From contig JAIOYP010000001.1 of assembly GCA_021741155.1 (NCBI GenBank), forward strand, positions 1 through 64,000: a stretch of DNA of 64,000 nt, in the 5' to 3' direction. The notes beneath the pieces are model-generated. The model saw nothing but the letters and a program-made list of their open reading frames with translations. It ran no database searches and was not told the origin of the DNA. Both the position numbers and the translations under genes were made by a program. Every line of letters begins with the position of its first letter. The stretch's first letter is position 1. This DNA comes from Flavobacteriales bacterium (GTDB lineage: Bacteria > Bacteroidota > Bacteroidia > UBA10329). This document shows positions 50,453-59,554 of this stretch, in pieces.

Positions 50453-52972
50453 TTAAAACCTAAAATAAAAACTCGGCTTCACAATGAATTGCAGCGCATT
50501 TGAATTGTCCATGTAATTAATGCGCCACGTGAAATCAATCCGCGCAATTTTGAGGATATTCTCAATTCCAAAACCTACTTCAGCATAAGGATAGCCCATA
50601 TTCAGTTGCGTGGTTTTTGGAAGAAGGTATTCACCATTTTGGTTTTGGTCTGAAAGCCAACCAGAATAGATTTTTCCGAACACGAATTCGCGCAATTTTA
50701 GCTTTCGAACCCCTGGAATTTTATTGAAAAGCAGACCTTCGAAATGATGTTCCAAGTGCAGCGAAACGTAGCGGTCGCTGATGAATTCGATGTAGTTCAT
50801 GAGATTGAATGAATGGTCATCATTCAACAATAGTGGATTGGCGTTGGGCGTATGGAGCAGCGGAAACGGTACATTTCCGTTAATGATTCCTCCTTCGCCT
50901 AGAATGTTTAGGTAGCCCCATTTATTGGCGCGTAACTGATATTCCAGCTTCAGTTTGTAATGTTGATAATCGAACTGTGCGCCCCAAAGTCCTTTGAAAC
51001 CCGTGAGTACTTCCACCGAAATGGCTGGGTACTTGGCGAAAAACAGCCGCTTGCCATCCGACCCAAACGTGGCGTACATGTCGGTTTCGCCCCACGCAAA
51101 GCGGAAATTGAACCGCAATCCTGCCGAAAGGATGTTCGCCAGATTGCTAGTATCGATTCCTTCCTTTGATTGAAACGGAAGACTCAATGGCTCAATCCGA
51201 TCTCGGAAAGCGGTGACTCGCGAAGCAAATCCAGTAAACCATTGACGTTCCACAAAACCTTCGTAGGATTCAATCAATGTACGTTTTTGAGTTCCACTCA
51301 GCATAGTGAAAGAGGTCAGGATATGATCTAGCGGAATCACGTTTTGACTTCGTCCTTGTTGAAAAAGGTCGTTGCGATAATTGGCGCCCAACACCATTTT
51401 CTTGCTTCCTTTTCGGAGGAAGGTCAGTTGTGCGTTCGCGCCACCTTTCCAGCGTTTATCGCGAAATCCGTAGGCGGCATATCCGCCCAGTTCTAGGTGT
51501 TTGCTGAATGTCTCATTAGTTCTTACACCGAGCCGAACGCGGCTTCCTTCAATTTTATTCCAACTGTAAATAGACCAGATGTCACCAAGATCCACAGGAC
51601 CCGTTGCCACCCAACCTTCAGCCAACAAACGGATTGTGGCGAGAATCAACTTCCACTTCGGATCGCTGTTCATTCGGTCCACCATCGTCACCAATTTCTT
51701 CTCTTCGAGCGAGAAGGTATCCCGTCTCACGTCTTCCCAAAATTCTTCACTTCGGTTGTACGCGCTATCCTGTACAACTACGGGGTCAACGATGGAATAG
51801 AACTGTTTTTCGCGTGGTTCATTCAATCTGATATTTCGGACTTCGGTGGTTTTTCTGCCATAGAAACCCGTCATGTCTTTGGAGTTTTCAATCACCGTAA
51901 AATCGCCCAAAACCTGACTTTTTGTGAGAAACCATTGCTTGTTTTGCTCAAACGTGTAGTTCTGACGAATCCAATAATTCCTAACAAAATTGACGTTGGC
52001 CTCGATGCTGAATTCGACATCGACCTGCACCACGGCATAACTCACAGTATCGATGTACATCTCGCCCGTAAACGCCACATCGCTTTTGCCTTTCGGTTTG
52101 AAATAAATGTGATGACAATTGAAATTTTCGATGCGATGAATGCCCGAATCAAGCACGAAATTGTAGTTGCGCTTGTAGTAATCGTTAATAGGACTCGGAA
52201 AACTCTTATCCAAAATCACCACGTAATTGTCGTAAATGTTCGGGTCGATGTACATGTCCTGCACAAACTCCATGATGCGTGGCGCTTTGAAAAACTTGAA
52301 CGTGCGCTCGCCCTTAATGACCTTTTTCGTTGAACGTGGATTCTTTCGGTAGAAGTGTTCCTCGTTACTTTCCGTGAGGAGAATGGGTAGGTAATTCACG
52401 CCATTTTCAGTCGTATCGGTATTGTCCCAGATGTAATCAAACGGCCTCAGAAGCATATTTTTCTTCGCCTTTTCGGTGAAGTTGTTGAGGTCGAAGCGCA
52501 CGCGATGGTAGGTTTCATATTCGTAAGCGTCCAATCGTTCGGGGGTGTTCAGCGGTTTGTTCTCAATCACCTTTCGAAGGATTCTGAAAGCAGGATTCTC
52601 ACCAGGCCTGACTTTCACTTCGCTCAATTCAAACGAACTCGGCTCAAGTAAAATGTCAATCTCCTCAATCACACCATTTACCACAGGAAGCGTCTGTTTG
52701 CGATAACCAATCAGCGATACCTCAAGCGAATCAAATTTTCGTCTCGTTTCCAATTCAAAATTGCCAAGCGAATCAGTAACCGTACCCACGCTGCTACCCT
52801 GAAAGACAACATTAACGAAGGGCAGTTTTTGACTCGTTGATGCATCCGAAACAGAGCCGAAGACCTGTGTTTTCTGTGCGGAAACGCTCGAAGAAAAAAG
52901 GAGTAAGGCTAGAAGGAAAAATGACTGATTGATTCTATGCAGAACAATGGCTATAAAAGGGTTTGAACTCAA
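50453..52972 (-). CDS. Outer-membrane DUF5686 protein with carboxypeptidase-like N-terminal domain
   Basis: The protein is 839 residues. A signal peptide is followed by a carboxypeptidase regulatory-like domain (about 32-112, QVFGSVSDASTSQKLPFVNVVFQ). Next comes the DUF5686 region with AFRILRKVIENKP, and then a long C-terminal beta-barrel part ending YFRF. It is related to TonB-dependent receptor and surface barrel proteins of Bacteroidota. The cargo or function is unknown. The gene is single and divergent from the sulfotransferase gene. Confidence 0.9.
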   Translation of the reverse strand: MSSNPFIAIVLHRINQSFFLLALLLFSSSVSAQKTQVFGSVSDASTSQKLPFVNVVFQGSSVGTVTDSLGNFELETRRKFDSLEVSLIGYRKQTLPVVNGVIEEIDILLEPSSFELSEVKVRPGENPAFRILRKVIENKPLNTPERLDAYEYETYHRVRFDLNNFTEKAKKNMLLRPFDYIWDNTDTTENGVNYLPILLTESNEEHFYRKNPRSTKKVIKGERTFKFFKAPRIMEFVQDMYIDPNIYDNYVVILDKSFPSPINDYYKRNYNFVLDSGIHRIENFNCHHIYFKPKGKSDVAFTGEMYIDTVSYAVVQVDVEFSIEANVNFVRNYWIRQNYTFEQNKQWFLTKSQVLGDFTVIENSKDMTGFYGRKTTEVRNIRLNEPREKQFYSIVDPVVVQDSAYNRSEEFWEDVRRDTFSLEEKKLVTMVDRMNSDPKWKLILATIRLLAEGWVATGPVDLGDIWSIYSWNKIEGSRVRLGVRTNETFSKHLELGGYAAYGFRDKRWKGGANAQLTFLRKGSKKMVLGANYRNDLFQQGRSQNVIPLDHILTSFTMLSGTQKRTLIESYEGFVERQWFTGFASRVTAFRDRIEPLSLPFQSKEGIDTSNLANILSAGLRFNFRFAWGETDMYATFGSDGKRLFFAKYPAISVEVLTGFKGLWGAQFDYQHYKLKLEYQLRANKWGYLNILGEGGIINGNVPFPLLHTPNANPLLLNDDHSFNLMNYIEFISDRYVSLHLEHHFEGLLFNKIPGVRKLKLREFVFGKIYSGWLSDQNQNGEYLLPKTTQLNMGYPYAEVGFGIENILKIARIDFTWRINYMDNSNALQFIVKPSFYFRF

Positions 52973-53020
52973 TTCCGCATATTTGCCGCAAGTTAGAAAA
53001 CACGCACGATAGCAACCATT

Positions 53021-54139
53021 TTGAGTAAGGTTCTCGGTCCAAAAAGCTACTTCGATTTTACTGCTCCAACCATTATTGGGGCAGACATTCGCACGTGGTT
53101 CCGATTTCTTTGGCGCTACGGTGGCGATATTGATTGGCGGTTTTGGCCGCGGATTTTTGTGCTCACTTTCCCGATTCTATTCTACACGCCAATTGTTTGG
53201 TGGGAACGATTTCGGTTTGGTCGGAAGATTCGCGAAACGAAGGTGAAAGCCCCGATTTTCATCATCGGGCATCAGCGGAGCGGAACTACATATTTGAATT
53301 ACTTGATGTGTCGGGACGAACAGTTCGGTTACCTGACCGTGAAGGAAAGTTTTATGCCTTGGATTTATCTAACGGCAAAACGGCATCTGGAATGGATGCT
53401 TGGTCGCGCGATTCCTGAGAAGCGTCCGATGGACAATCTCAAACTGGGGCTCGATTTACCAACGGAGCCTGAATACGCACTCGGAAACATGACCGTTTCT
53501 ACTATGCTAGCGGGATACATGATTCCGAAGCGACTTTATTCGGTGTTCCGAAAAACCGTGTTGTTTGACGATGCCTGCGACAAGGAGGAATGGAAGCATG
53601 CATTGAGGTATTTCATGCAGAAACTCACTCTCAAAAACGATGGTAAGCAACTCATAATAAAAGCACCTGAAAATTTGGGACGAGTGAAGGAAATTTTGGA
53701 GATTTTTCCTGATGCCAAGTTCATTCATATTCACCGAGACCCATATCGTGTGTATTTCTCCACCGAACGATTGTACGGAATTACGCTTCCGCTCGTGGCT
53801 ATGCAGTATTGTTCAGAGGATGTGGTCAAAGATTTTATCATGCGTTCTTATCGCGAGATGTTCGACCGTTATTTTGAAGCAAAAAGGCTGATTCCTAAGG
53901 GAAATCTTACCGAGGTGCGATACGATGATTTGATTGGTTGTGAACTGTCGGAGTTGGAAAGAGTGTACAATGAGCTTAGTTTAGAAGGTTTTGAAGCGGC
54001 CAAACCTTTCATCAAACAAGAGGTGAAGACGTACGAGAATTATCAGACGAACACGTACAATTATCCGCCTGAAAGGATGGCGGAGATTTATTCGGCTTGG
54101 GAATCGGTGTTTGACGAGTTGGGCTACGCTGAAAATTGA
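53021..54139 (+). CDS. Sulfotransferase family protein
   Basis: The protein is 372 residues with a TTG start. The 5'-phosphosulfate loop FIIGHQRSGTTYL (80-92) and the 3'-phosphate motif FIHIHRDPYRVYFST place it among PAPS-dependent sulfotransferases of the Sulfotransfer_3 group. An N-terminal helix near the membrane (FWPRIFVLTFPILFYTPIVWW) may anchor it. The acceptor is unknown; it could be a sulfolipid or surface glycan. No PAPS synthesis genes are near. Confidence 0.87.
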   Translation: MSKVLGPKSYFDFTAPTIIGADIRTWFRFLWRYGGDIDWRFWPRIFVLTFPILFYTPIVWWERFRFGRKIRETKVKAPIFIIGHQRSGTTYLNYLMCRDEQFGYLTVKESFMPWIYLTAKRHLEWMLGRAIPEKRPMDNLKLGLDLPTEPEYALGNMTVSTMLAGYMIPKRLYSVFRKTVLFDDACDKEEWKHALRYFMQKLTLKNDGKQLIIKAPENLGRVKEILEIFPDAKFIHIHRDPYRVYFSTERLYGITLPLVAMQYCSEDVVKDFIMRSYREMFDRYFEAKRLIPKGNLTEVRYDDLIGCELSELERVYNELSLEGFEAAKPFIKQEVKTYENYQTNTYNYPPERMAEIYSAWESVFDELGYAEN

Positions 54140-54159
54140 ATTGCGATTGAATTTTTAAC

Positions 54160-54256
54160 CACAGAGAACACAAAGGAGGCACAAAGGACACAGAGAAAAT
54201 TGGAAGAATGCCCACGAATTCCCCCTACTTGGAGGGGTTGGGGTGGGTTTCTGTGA
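54160..54256. repeat. Dispersed-looking intergenic repeats after the sulfotransferase gene
   Basis: CACAGAGAACACAAAGG and GGCACAAAGGACACAGAGA form imperfect direct repeats, then CCCCCTACTTGGAGGGG is an inverted repeat followed by TTGGGGTGGG. Both kinds of string are common between Bacteroidota genes. Function unknown. Confidence 0.5.
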
Positions 54257-54275
54257 TTAATTGGCTATGACGCGC

Positions 54276-55529
54276 TTAAATCGGCAACATGCGGAAAGAG
54301 GCTTCCATTCTGTCGATTTCATCATCGCTCAAAACCTCATCAAAATACGCCCATACGAATTTCAATTTCCCGTTGTTTTTGGAAACCACAACGTTAAATC
54401 CAGGAGGACTTGGAACGGGAGGATAATGGAATGTGTTCATAACCTCAGCACCCAGAAAGTCATTCAACTTTATCTTATCAGTTCCCAAATCGGAGAAACC
54501 AAAGCTTGACATTTTGCCATTAGAAGCAAGGTCAACCATGGCTTCATAAACAGGCATCGGCATCAGGCGAAGCGAATTTAAAAGGTCGGTATACCGTTTT
54601 GTGATTCGGTTTTTAATCTGCGCTTTTAGCTGTTGGTTGATGGAAGAAACTGCGGTTTCGGTTTCGTTTAATTCTTCTGTCTTTAATCGAAAAAACAAGA
54701 ACGAAAGCTGATTGGAAACCAAATGCCCAGCGGTGCCTTTTTTGCGTTGGTCATTGGGAACAGAAAACCACAGATAAGGCGGGTTTTCATTCCTTTTTTG
54801 AAGCGTTTGCTTGACAATTTGAGCGGTTGCTGAAATGTATAATGCGCTCTGTCCGATTCTGGAGCCCGCTTTCCAAGCGTTCTGCTCAATCTGTTTTGTT
54901 TCCGCTTCCGAGAATTCAATCACTTTGAATCTCGGAGCTGATTTTGGCTTCAGATTCTTGTCAACCAACGTTCCGAGTTTCCCACTGCTTCTGCTTAGCA
55001 TGTAAACAGTCATGTACGAGAAATTGGCAAGCGTTCGCCAAAAATTAGGTTTTTCTGATTCGGGAAAAAGCGGAAACGTTTTAGAATCATCAGCTAACGC
55101 ATGCAAGAAATTTACCATTCCTTGATGGTCGAACAGCACATGGTGCATGGAAATGACCACGTGTTTGGTGTGGTCTTCTAATTCACATAGGTCTATGAAA
55201 ACGAGGCCGTTTTCGTTGTCGACTTTTCGGTTTAGAACGGATGATTCAAAATCGTCTTTCGCCACACCAGTTTGGGTTATGACATTTTTCCTTTCTCTTT
55301 TTTCCTTTTTCCAAACAGGAAGCAACGGCCAACGGTGAACTACTTTCAGTTCAGAAACGCTTTGGAACGTCCGATTTTGACATAAATGTTCTGCAATGGA
55401 ATTCAGATCAGCACTCGATTCTAACTCCAAATGAATCCTTGAGACATTCCCCACTAGACCATTCCGCAGCATTTTGCGGTCGAGTAGGAGGTGGAAGTAA
55501 TCCGAACCAGAAAGCGGTTGGCGCTTCAT
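54276..55529 (-). CDS. Stand-alone condensation/acyltransferase domain protein
   Basis: The protein is about 417 residues from the ATG at 55529. The catalytic motif MHHVLFDHQG (HHxxxDH) is that of condensation domains and WS/DGAT or PapA acyltransferases, which transfer an acyl group from a carrier protein or CoA to an amine or hydroxyl. The second block WFSVPNDQR, then LVSNQLSFLFF fits the C-terminal lobe. It starts on the ACP stop (TAATG, one-base overlap), so it probably accepts its acyl group from that ACP. The acceptor is unknown and it lacks any NRPS module. Confidence 0.82.
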   Translation of the reverse strand: MKRQPLSGSDYFHLLLDRKMLRNGLVGNVSRIHLELESSADLNSIAEHLCQNRTFQSVSELKVVHRWPLLPVWKKEKRERKNVITQTGVAKDDFESSVLNRKVDNENGLVFIDLCELEDHTKHVVISMHHVLFDHQGMVNFLHALADDSKTFPLFPESEKPNFWRTLANFSYMTVYMLSRSSGKLGTLVDKNLKPKSAPRFKVIEFSEAETKQIEQNAWKAGSRIGQSALYISATAQIVKQTLQKRNENPPYLWFSVPNDQRKKGTAGHLVSNQLSFLFFRLKTEELNETETAVSSINQQLKAQIKNRITKRYTDLLNSLRLMPMPVYEAMVDLASNGKMSSFGFSDLGTDKIKLNDFLGAEVMNTFHYPPVPSPPGFNVVVSKNNGKLKFVWAYFDEVLSDDEIDRMEASFRMLPI

Positions 55530-55777
55530 TACGCTTGATTCGAAATGGCACAATTCACCAACGAATCCAACGACTTCAGGTTATCGCCCGTTAATTGGTC
55601 GGCAGGAATCTCAATTCCAAATTCTTCCTCAATGTACATAACCAATTCAACCACCGTCATGGAGTCAATTCCGAGTTCGGCAAAGGCCATGGAAGCCTCC
55701 AGTTTTACGCCTTTGGCGAGAAACCGTTTGGTGAGATAGTCTGAAACTTGCGCTTCTATAGTGTCACGAGAAACCAT
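55529..55777 (-). CDS. Stand-alone acyl carrier protein
   Basis: The protein is 82 residues. The phosphopantetheine site is Ser39 in LGIDSMTVVELVMYIEEEFG, with acidic helix II typical of ACPs. It is not the fatty-acid synthase ACP (which starts differently and has DSLDTVE). It is overlapped by the condensation-domain gene and lies 20 bases after the flavin enzyme gene, so it likely carries a starter or product acyl group for this operon. Confidence 0.9.
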   Translation of the reverse strand: MVSRDTIEAQVSDYLTKRFLAKGVKLEASMAFAELGIDSMTVVELVMYIEEEFGIEIPADQLTGDNLKSLDSLVNCAISNQA

Positions 55778-55797
55778 GTGGGCAAATGTAGCCGATG

Positions 55798-57531
55798 TTA
55801 TTCCGAGTAGAGCATTCGCAGCATTCCACGAAGCGCAACCGTTGGTTTTCCTGAGACAAAATACTGGAGATAAACCGAACGAAAACGGTAGAGCAATGCC
55901 CCATTTCCTATTAATGCAATTCGCCTGTTGATGCGGTTCTTCCGCTTCTCTTTTTCGGAGATTGGCCCAAAGAAACTATGGAAAGGAGCAAAGCCGATTT
56001 GTTCGGTTCCGTGCTCAGCTTTTGCTTTCAAGGCCTGACTCATTTCGGTGAAGAAGGCAATTTGTTCATCCAAATACAGATGGTAATCTTCCTTCTTAGG
56101 ACGAGTCATCAATCCAACTGCACTTTCAATAAATAGTCGCTTTTGGGCAAGGTCGCAGAATGCAAAATGGTTCTCTGATTCCGTTCGTTCTGCCCATTTT
56201 CTGAATTCAGATTGAAGTTCTCGGTTGAGGATTGAAAGTAGTTCTACCTTCTTTGAGTACATCTTGATAAATTCAAAATCCTCAAGAAATCCACAGAGAA
56301 ATGGATGCGAATACACGCGCCAATAATAGATAGTGTCCCAAAGGAATTTGGCTGCCGCCACCTGCGTATTTCCAAAGGTGTGATAGCCATCAATGAAATA
56401 ACTCAACTGATCTGGAAAGCGGACATTCAAAACCTCATGGTTCAGTAAATCGACCTTTTCTGTTGTCAATTCTCCTTGAAAATCGGCAAGAATAAGGTTG
56501 GAGGTATACGTGTTTGTGAGGGCAATCATATCCGAACCGGGACTGTAGAACGGATCTGGAAAGATTCCAGCTTCTCCCACGCAGCTCCATCTTTTTTCAG
56601 AAAATAGTTGAGATGAACCGTAGCTGTAGCTCTTGATCTTTCGGAAATCAATCAGTTCTTTTCCGTGCAGATGTTTGGCAAGAATTGGCTCGTGTTCTTG
56701 TAGCCATGCGAAGCTTGTTTCGTACGAACGCGAATAGGTTGCAAAATCGTGAATATCGTTCTGGGTCACAATTCCAATGCTCGTATTTCCTGAGGCAAGC
56801 GGAATCAGCCACACCCAATAACCGTGTCCCATCAAATGATTGGTGGAGTAGTAGCGGTCTTCGATGTTCCGTTGGTGCCATTCAACATTGGAGGTTGGCA
56901 CAAGGTCATTCACAGATACTTTTCCTTCCATCCGAAACCACACCGAACTTGCCGAATGCGGACTATCCTTCTTTAACCCGAATTTGGTCTGTAAGTACCG
57001 CCTTCTTCCCATGGCATCCACCACCCAATTGGCAGCAATGGTCTCCGTGTTTGAGTTTAAGGAATACGACACCGAGTGCTTTCCTCCGTTCTCCGAAAAT
57101 TCAATGGTATCAAGCGAAGCGCCTTCGAGCAGATTCACACCTGCATCTTGCACCATCTGGCGGAGGTCGGTTTCAAACGTTCCTCTGTCTAACTGGTATG
57201 ATGGTACAGGCGAATACATGCTAGGCCCGAGTTCGGGACGGTCTTCTAAAGGCAGTTTTCCACTTCCGTAGAAGTAGCGAAGTCCGAGTTTTGGCAACTG
57301 TTCTTTTTCGAGATACGTTTTCAGTCCTAAAACATTGCTGAAGTAATGCGCACCGATTTCCACACTCGATTCGCCCACTTTATGGGCTGCATCGGGTAGG
57401 GGACGAGTGGTTTTTTCCAGGACAGTTATCTCAAGGTTAGATTCCAAACCCTTGAGTTGCAAGGCGAGTGTAAGCCCCGCCAAACCGCCACCGCAGATTA
57501 CAACGTGAAAAGATGTTTGCTCGGTTTTCAT
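55798..57531 (-). CDS. Flavin-dependent halogenase-like enzyme
   Basis: The protein is 577 residues. FAD-binding motif CGGGLAG (13-19), the halogenase/geranylgeranyl reductase signature KVGESSVE at 51-58, and WVWLIPLASGNTSIGIV near 238 (the WxWxIP motif of tryptophan-type halogenases). Later DPFYSPGSDMIALTN contacts FAD. It may chlorinate or hydroxylate an ACP-bound or carotenoid substrate. Its start overlaps the desaturase stop by 4 bases. A pure monooxygenase role is the main alternative. Confidence 0.85.
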   Translation of the reverse strand: MKTEQTSFHVVICGGGLAGLTLALQLKGLESNLEITVLEKTTRPLPDAAHKVGESSVEIGAHYFSNVLGLKTYLEKEQLPKLGLRYFYGSGKLPLEDRPELGPSMYSPVPSYQLDRGTFETDLRQMVQDAGVNLLEGASLDTIEFSENGGKHSVSYSLNSNTETIAANWVVDAMGRRRYLQTKFGLKKDSPHSASSVWFRMEGKVSVNDLVPTSNVEWHQRNIEDRYYSTNHLMGHGYWVWLIPLASGNTSIGIVTQNDIHDFATYSRSYETSFAWLQEHEPILAKHLHGKELIDFRKIKSYSYGSSQLFSEKRWSCVGEAGIFPDPFYSPGSDMIALTNTYTSNLILADFQGELTTEKVDLLNHEVLNVRFPDQLSYFIDGYHTFGNTQVAAAKFLWDTIYYWRVYSHPFLCGFLEDFEFIKMYSKKVELLSILNRELQSEFRKWAERTESENHFAFCDLAQKRLFIESAVGLMTRPKKEDYHLYLDEQIAFFTEMSQALKAKAEHGTEQIGFAPFHSFFGPISEKEKRKNRINRRIALIGNGALLYRFRSVYLQYFVSGKPTVALRGMLRMLYSE

Positions 57532-59021
57532 TCGGCCGCAGGCGTAAATTTTTCTTCAATAAGATTGCTGACAATTTTGGCCGAAAGTAAGCAGAGCGGA
57601 ATCCCAGGACCGGGATGAGCCGTTCCGCCACAGAAGAACAGGTTTTCCAGTTTAGAGGAAAAGTTCGGATGCCGCAGAAAAGCGGAGAACATACTATTGG
57701 AACTATTTCCGAATACCGCACCAAAAGCTGCACCTGATTCAGTAGTCACTTTTGGAGGATCGAGCACTTCTTCAAAAACGATGTGCGGTTCAATATCGGT
57801 TTTTAGAATCCCATTCAATTTATTGATGACGCGCTTGCGTGATTGCGAAACCAATTCATCCCAATTCTGTCCTGTATCATGCGGAACAGAAATGAGTGCC
57901 GCCCAATTTTCATGTCCATCTGGCGCATCAGCTGCATTCATCTTACTACTGCTGGTGAGGTGAATGGTTGGGTCTTCATACAGCGTTCCAGTCCCGAAAA
58001 GATGCTCGTATTCCTTTTGGGAATCGTTGGTCAAGAACATATTATGCAACCCAAGTTGCGGAAAGGTGCAATCCATTCCCCAATAAAAAACAATGACCGA
58101 ACTCGACCTCGGTTGTTCGATGAAGCGCTTAGGAGCAGCCAACGTTGGGAGCAGATGTTTATAGGTGTTGTAAACATCTGCATTGCTCACAATTAGGTCA
58201 AAATTCTCCTTTCTGTCTTCGGTTCTGATAGCCGTTGCGCGGTTTCCTTCGGTGATGATTTCGTTTACCGAAGCATGGAAACGGAACGTAACGCCAATCT
58301 CCTCTGCAAGTGCTTGAAGCGCGCTGATAATGCTGCGGATTCCACCTTCAGAAAAGTAAGTTCCAAGGGTGATTTCGTAATGCGCAATCACATTGAGTGT
58401 AGCTGGAGCCAAGTACGGATTGGAGCCGTTGTAACTGGCGTATCGGTTAAAAATGTCAACCACCTTCTGGTCTGCGAACTGTTTGGAATTGGCCGCATCC
58501 ATCGACCGGAAGACATCCACTTTCCCAAAGTTGAGAATGCCGCGAAGCGTACTCCAATTCAAGTAATTCTTGATTTTATGTAGCGAGCGCTGAAGGAAAA
58601 CCTCATCCGTTAGGAAATGCTTGGTTTCTGACTGTTTCAGAAAGTCGAGAACGGATGAAGCCGATGCGTTGGTGTTCGCTTCCACGTCAGCAGCAAGCTG
58701 CTGTGGGTCTTTGGATGAACGAACCTTCGTTCCATCTTCAAAGAAATAGTGGAAGATGGGATCGACAGCTTTGTAGTTCCAATAATCGGATGAGCGTTTT
58801 CCGCAGAGAGTGAACAGTTCCTCCACATACTCGGGTTTGGTGAGCACGGTTGGGCCTTTGTCGAAGCGAAAACCAGCTGCATTCAATTCGCTCATCTTAC
58901 CTCCTGCCGATGCATTTTTTTCAAATACCGTTACGGCAAATCCCTGACGCTGCAAGCGAATGGCGGCTGCCAGTCCGGCAATGCCCGAACCAATTACTGC
59001 ACATGTCTTTGCCTGTTTCAC
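57528..59021 (-). CDS. CrtD/CrtI-type carotenoid desaturase
   Basis: The protein is 497 residues. N-terminal FAD loop VIGSGIAGLAAAIRLQRQG, then GGKMSELNAAGFRFDKGPTV, and C-terminal GGTAHPGPGIPLCLLSAKIV, all typical of phytoene desaturase relatives. The C-terminal signature is closer to 1-hydroxycarotenoid 3,4-desaturase (CrtD) than to CrtI. It oxidises a polyene or carotenoid chain. It is first in the four-gene operon, overlapping the flavin enzyme by 4 bases. No other carotenoid genes are in view. Confidence 0.87.
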   Translation of the reverse strand: MKQAKTCAVIGSGIAGLAAAIRLQRQGFAVTVFEKNASAGGKMSELNAAGFRFDKGPTVLTKPEYVEELFTLCGKRSSDYWNYKAVDPIFHYFFEDGTKVRSSKDPQQLAADVEANTNASASSVLDFLKQSETKHFLTDEVFLQRSLHKIKNYLNWSTLRGILNFGKVDVFRSMDAANSKQFADQKVVDIFNRYASYNGSNPYLAPATLNVIAHYEITLGTYFSEGGIRSIISALQALAEEIGVTFRFHASVNEIITEGNRATAIRTEDRKENFDLIVSNADVYNTYKHLLPTLAAPKRFIEQPRSSSVIVFYWGMDCTFPQLGLHNMFLTNDSQKEYEHLFGTGTLYEDPTIHLTSSSKMNAADAPDGHENWAALISVPHDTGQNWDELVSQSRKRVINKLNGILKTDIEPHIVFEEVLDPPKVTTESGAAFGAVFGNSSNSMFSAFLRHPNFSSKLENLFFCGGTAHPGPGIPLCLLSAKIVSNLIEEKFTPAAE

Positions 59022-59554
59022 AGGTGCAATAATCGGAAGAAGCGGGCGAAGTTCGATTCAGCCTAATCCAGTTTGTTAAATATGCTCGAAATTAAAGGCC
59101 AGTATGATTTGTACAACATTCTATTATGCCCCACTAGGAACAGGTCAAACCTACTCAACCAAACTAAGGACTCTTTGATTTATGAACTATAAACCGGTAT
59201 TTTACCCTTAACTCAATGACATTGCTCTACGGGACGACATACCGCAAGAATGGGTGCGACCCGCAATCATGGGCGTGCCTCAAATGTGAGTACAATCTAA
59301 CATTAGCCAAGGTTTTCTGGCATCCCAACCTGAACGGACGGGTAGTTTATTAATCAGTGCCACCCTGAATAAACGGGATACACCCGTGTTCCATTACGAA
59401 GTATTCTTCTATTTGCTTAGCTGCTAATTGGCTAATCATCTAATTAGCTATTTAGAACCATTCTAAATTATATTCGTGTCATTATTCATCATAACCCCTA
59501 TTCCCTTTCTATTAAATTTGCCGCGATTTTAAGGACGAGAAATCCGAACAAAAT
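59022..59554. other. Intergenic region between the biosynthetic operon and nqr
   Basis: These 533 bases separate two divergent operons and must hold both promoters. I find no open frame with a known family. Near 59416-59456 the string GCTGCTAATTGGCTAATCATC and ATTAGCTATTTAG repeats a motif also seen near 34087 and 34780. The segment 59230-59400 is not A+T rich like its neighbours and could be a decayed insertion, but I cannot identify it. Confidence 0.5.
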
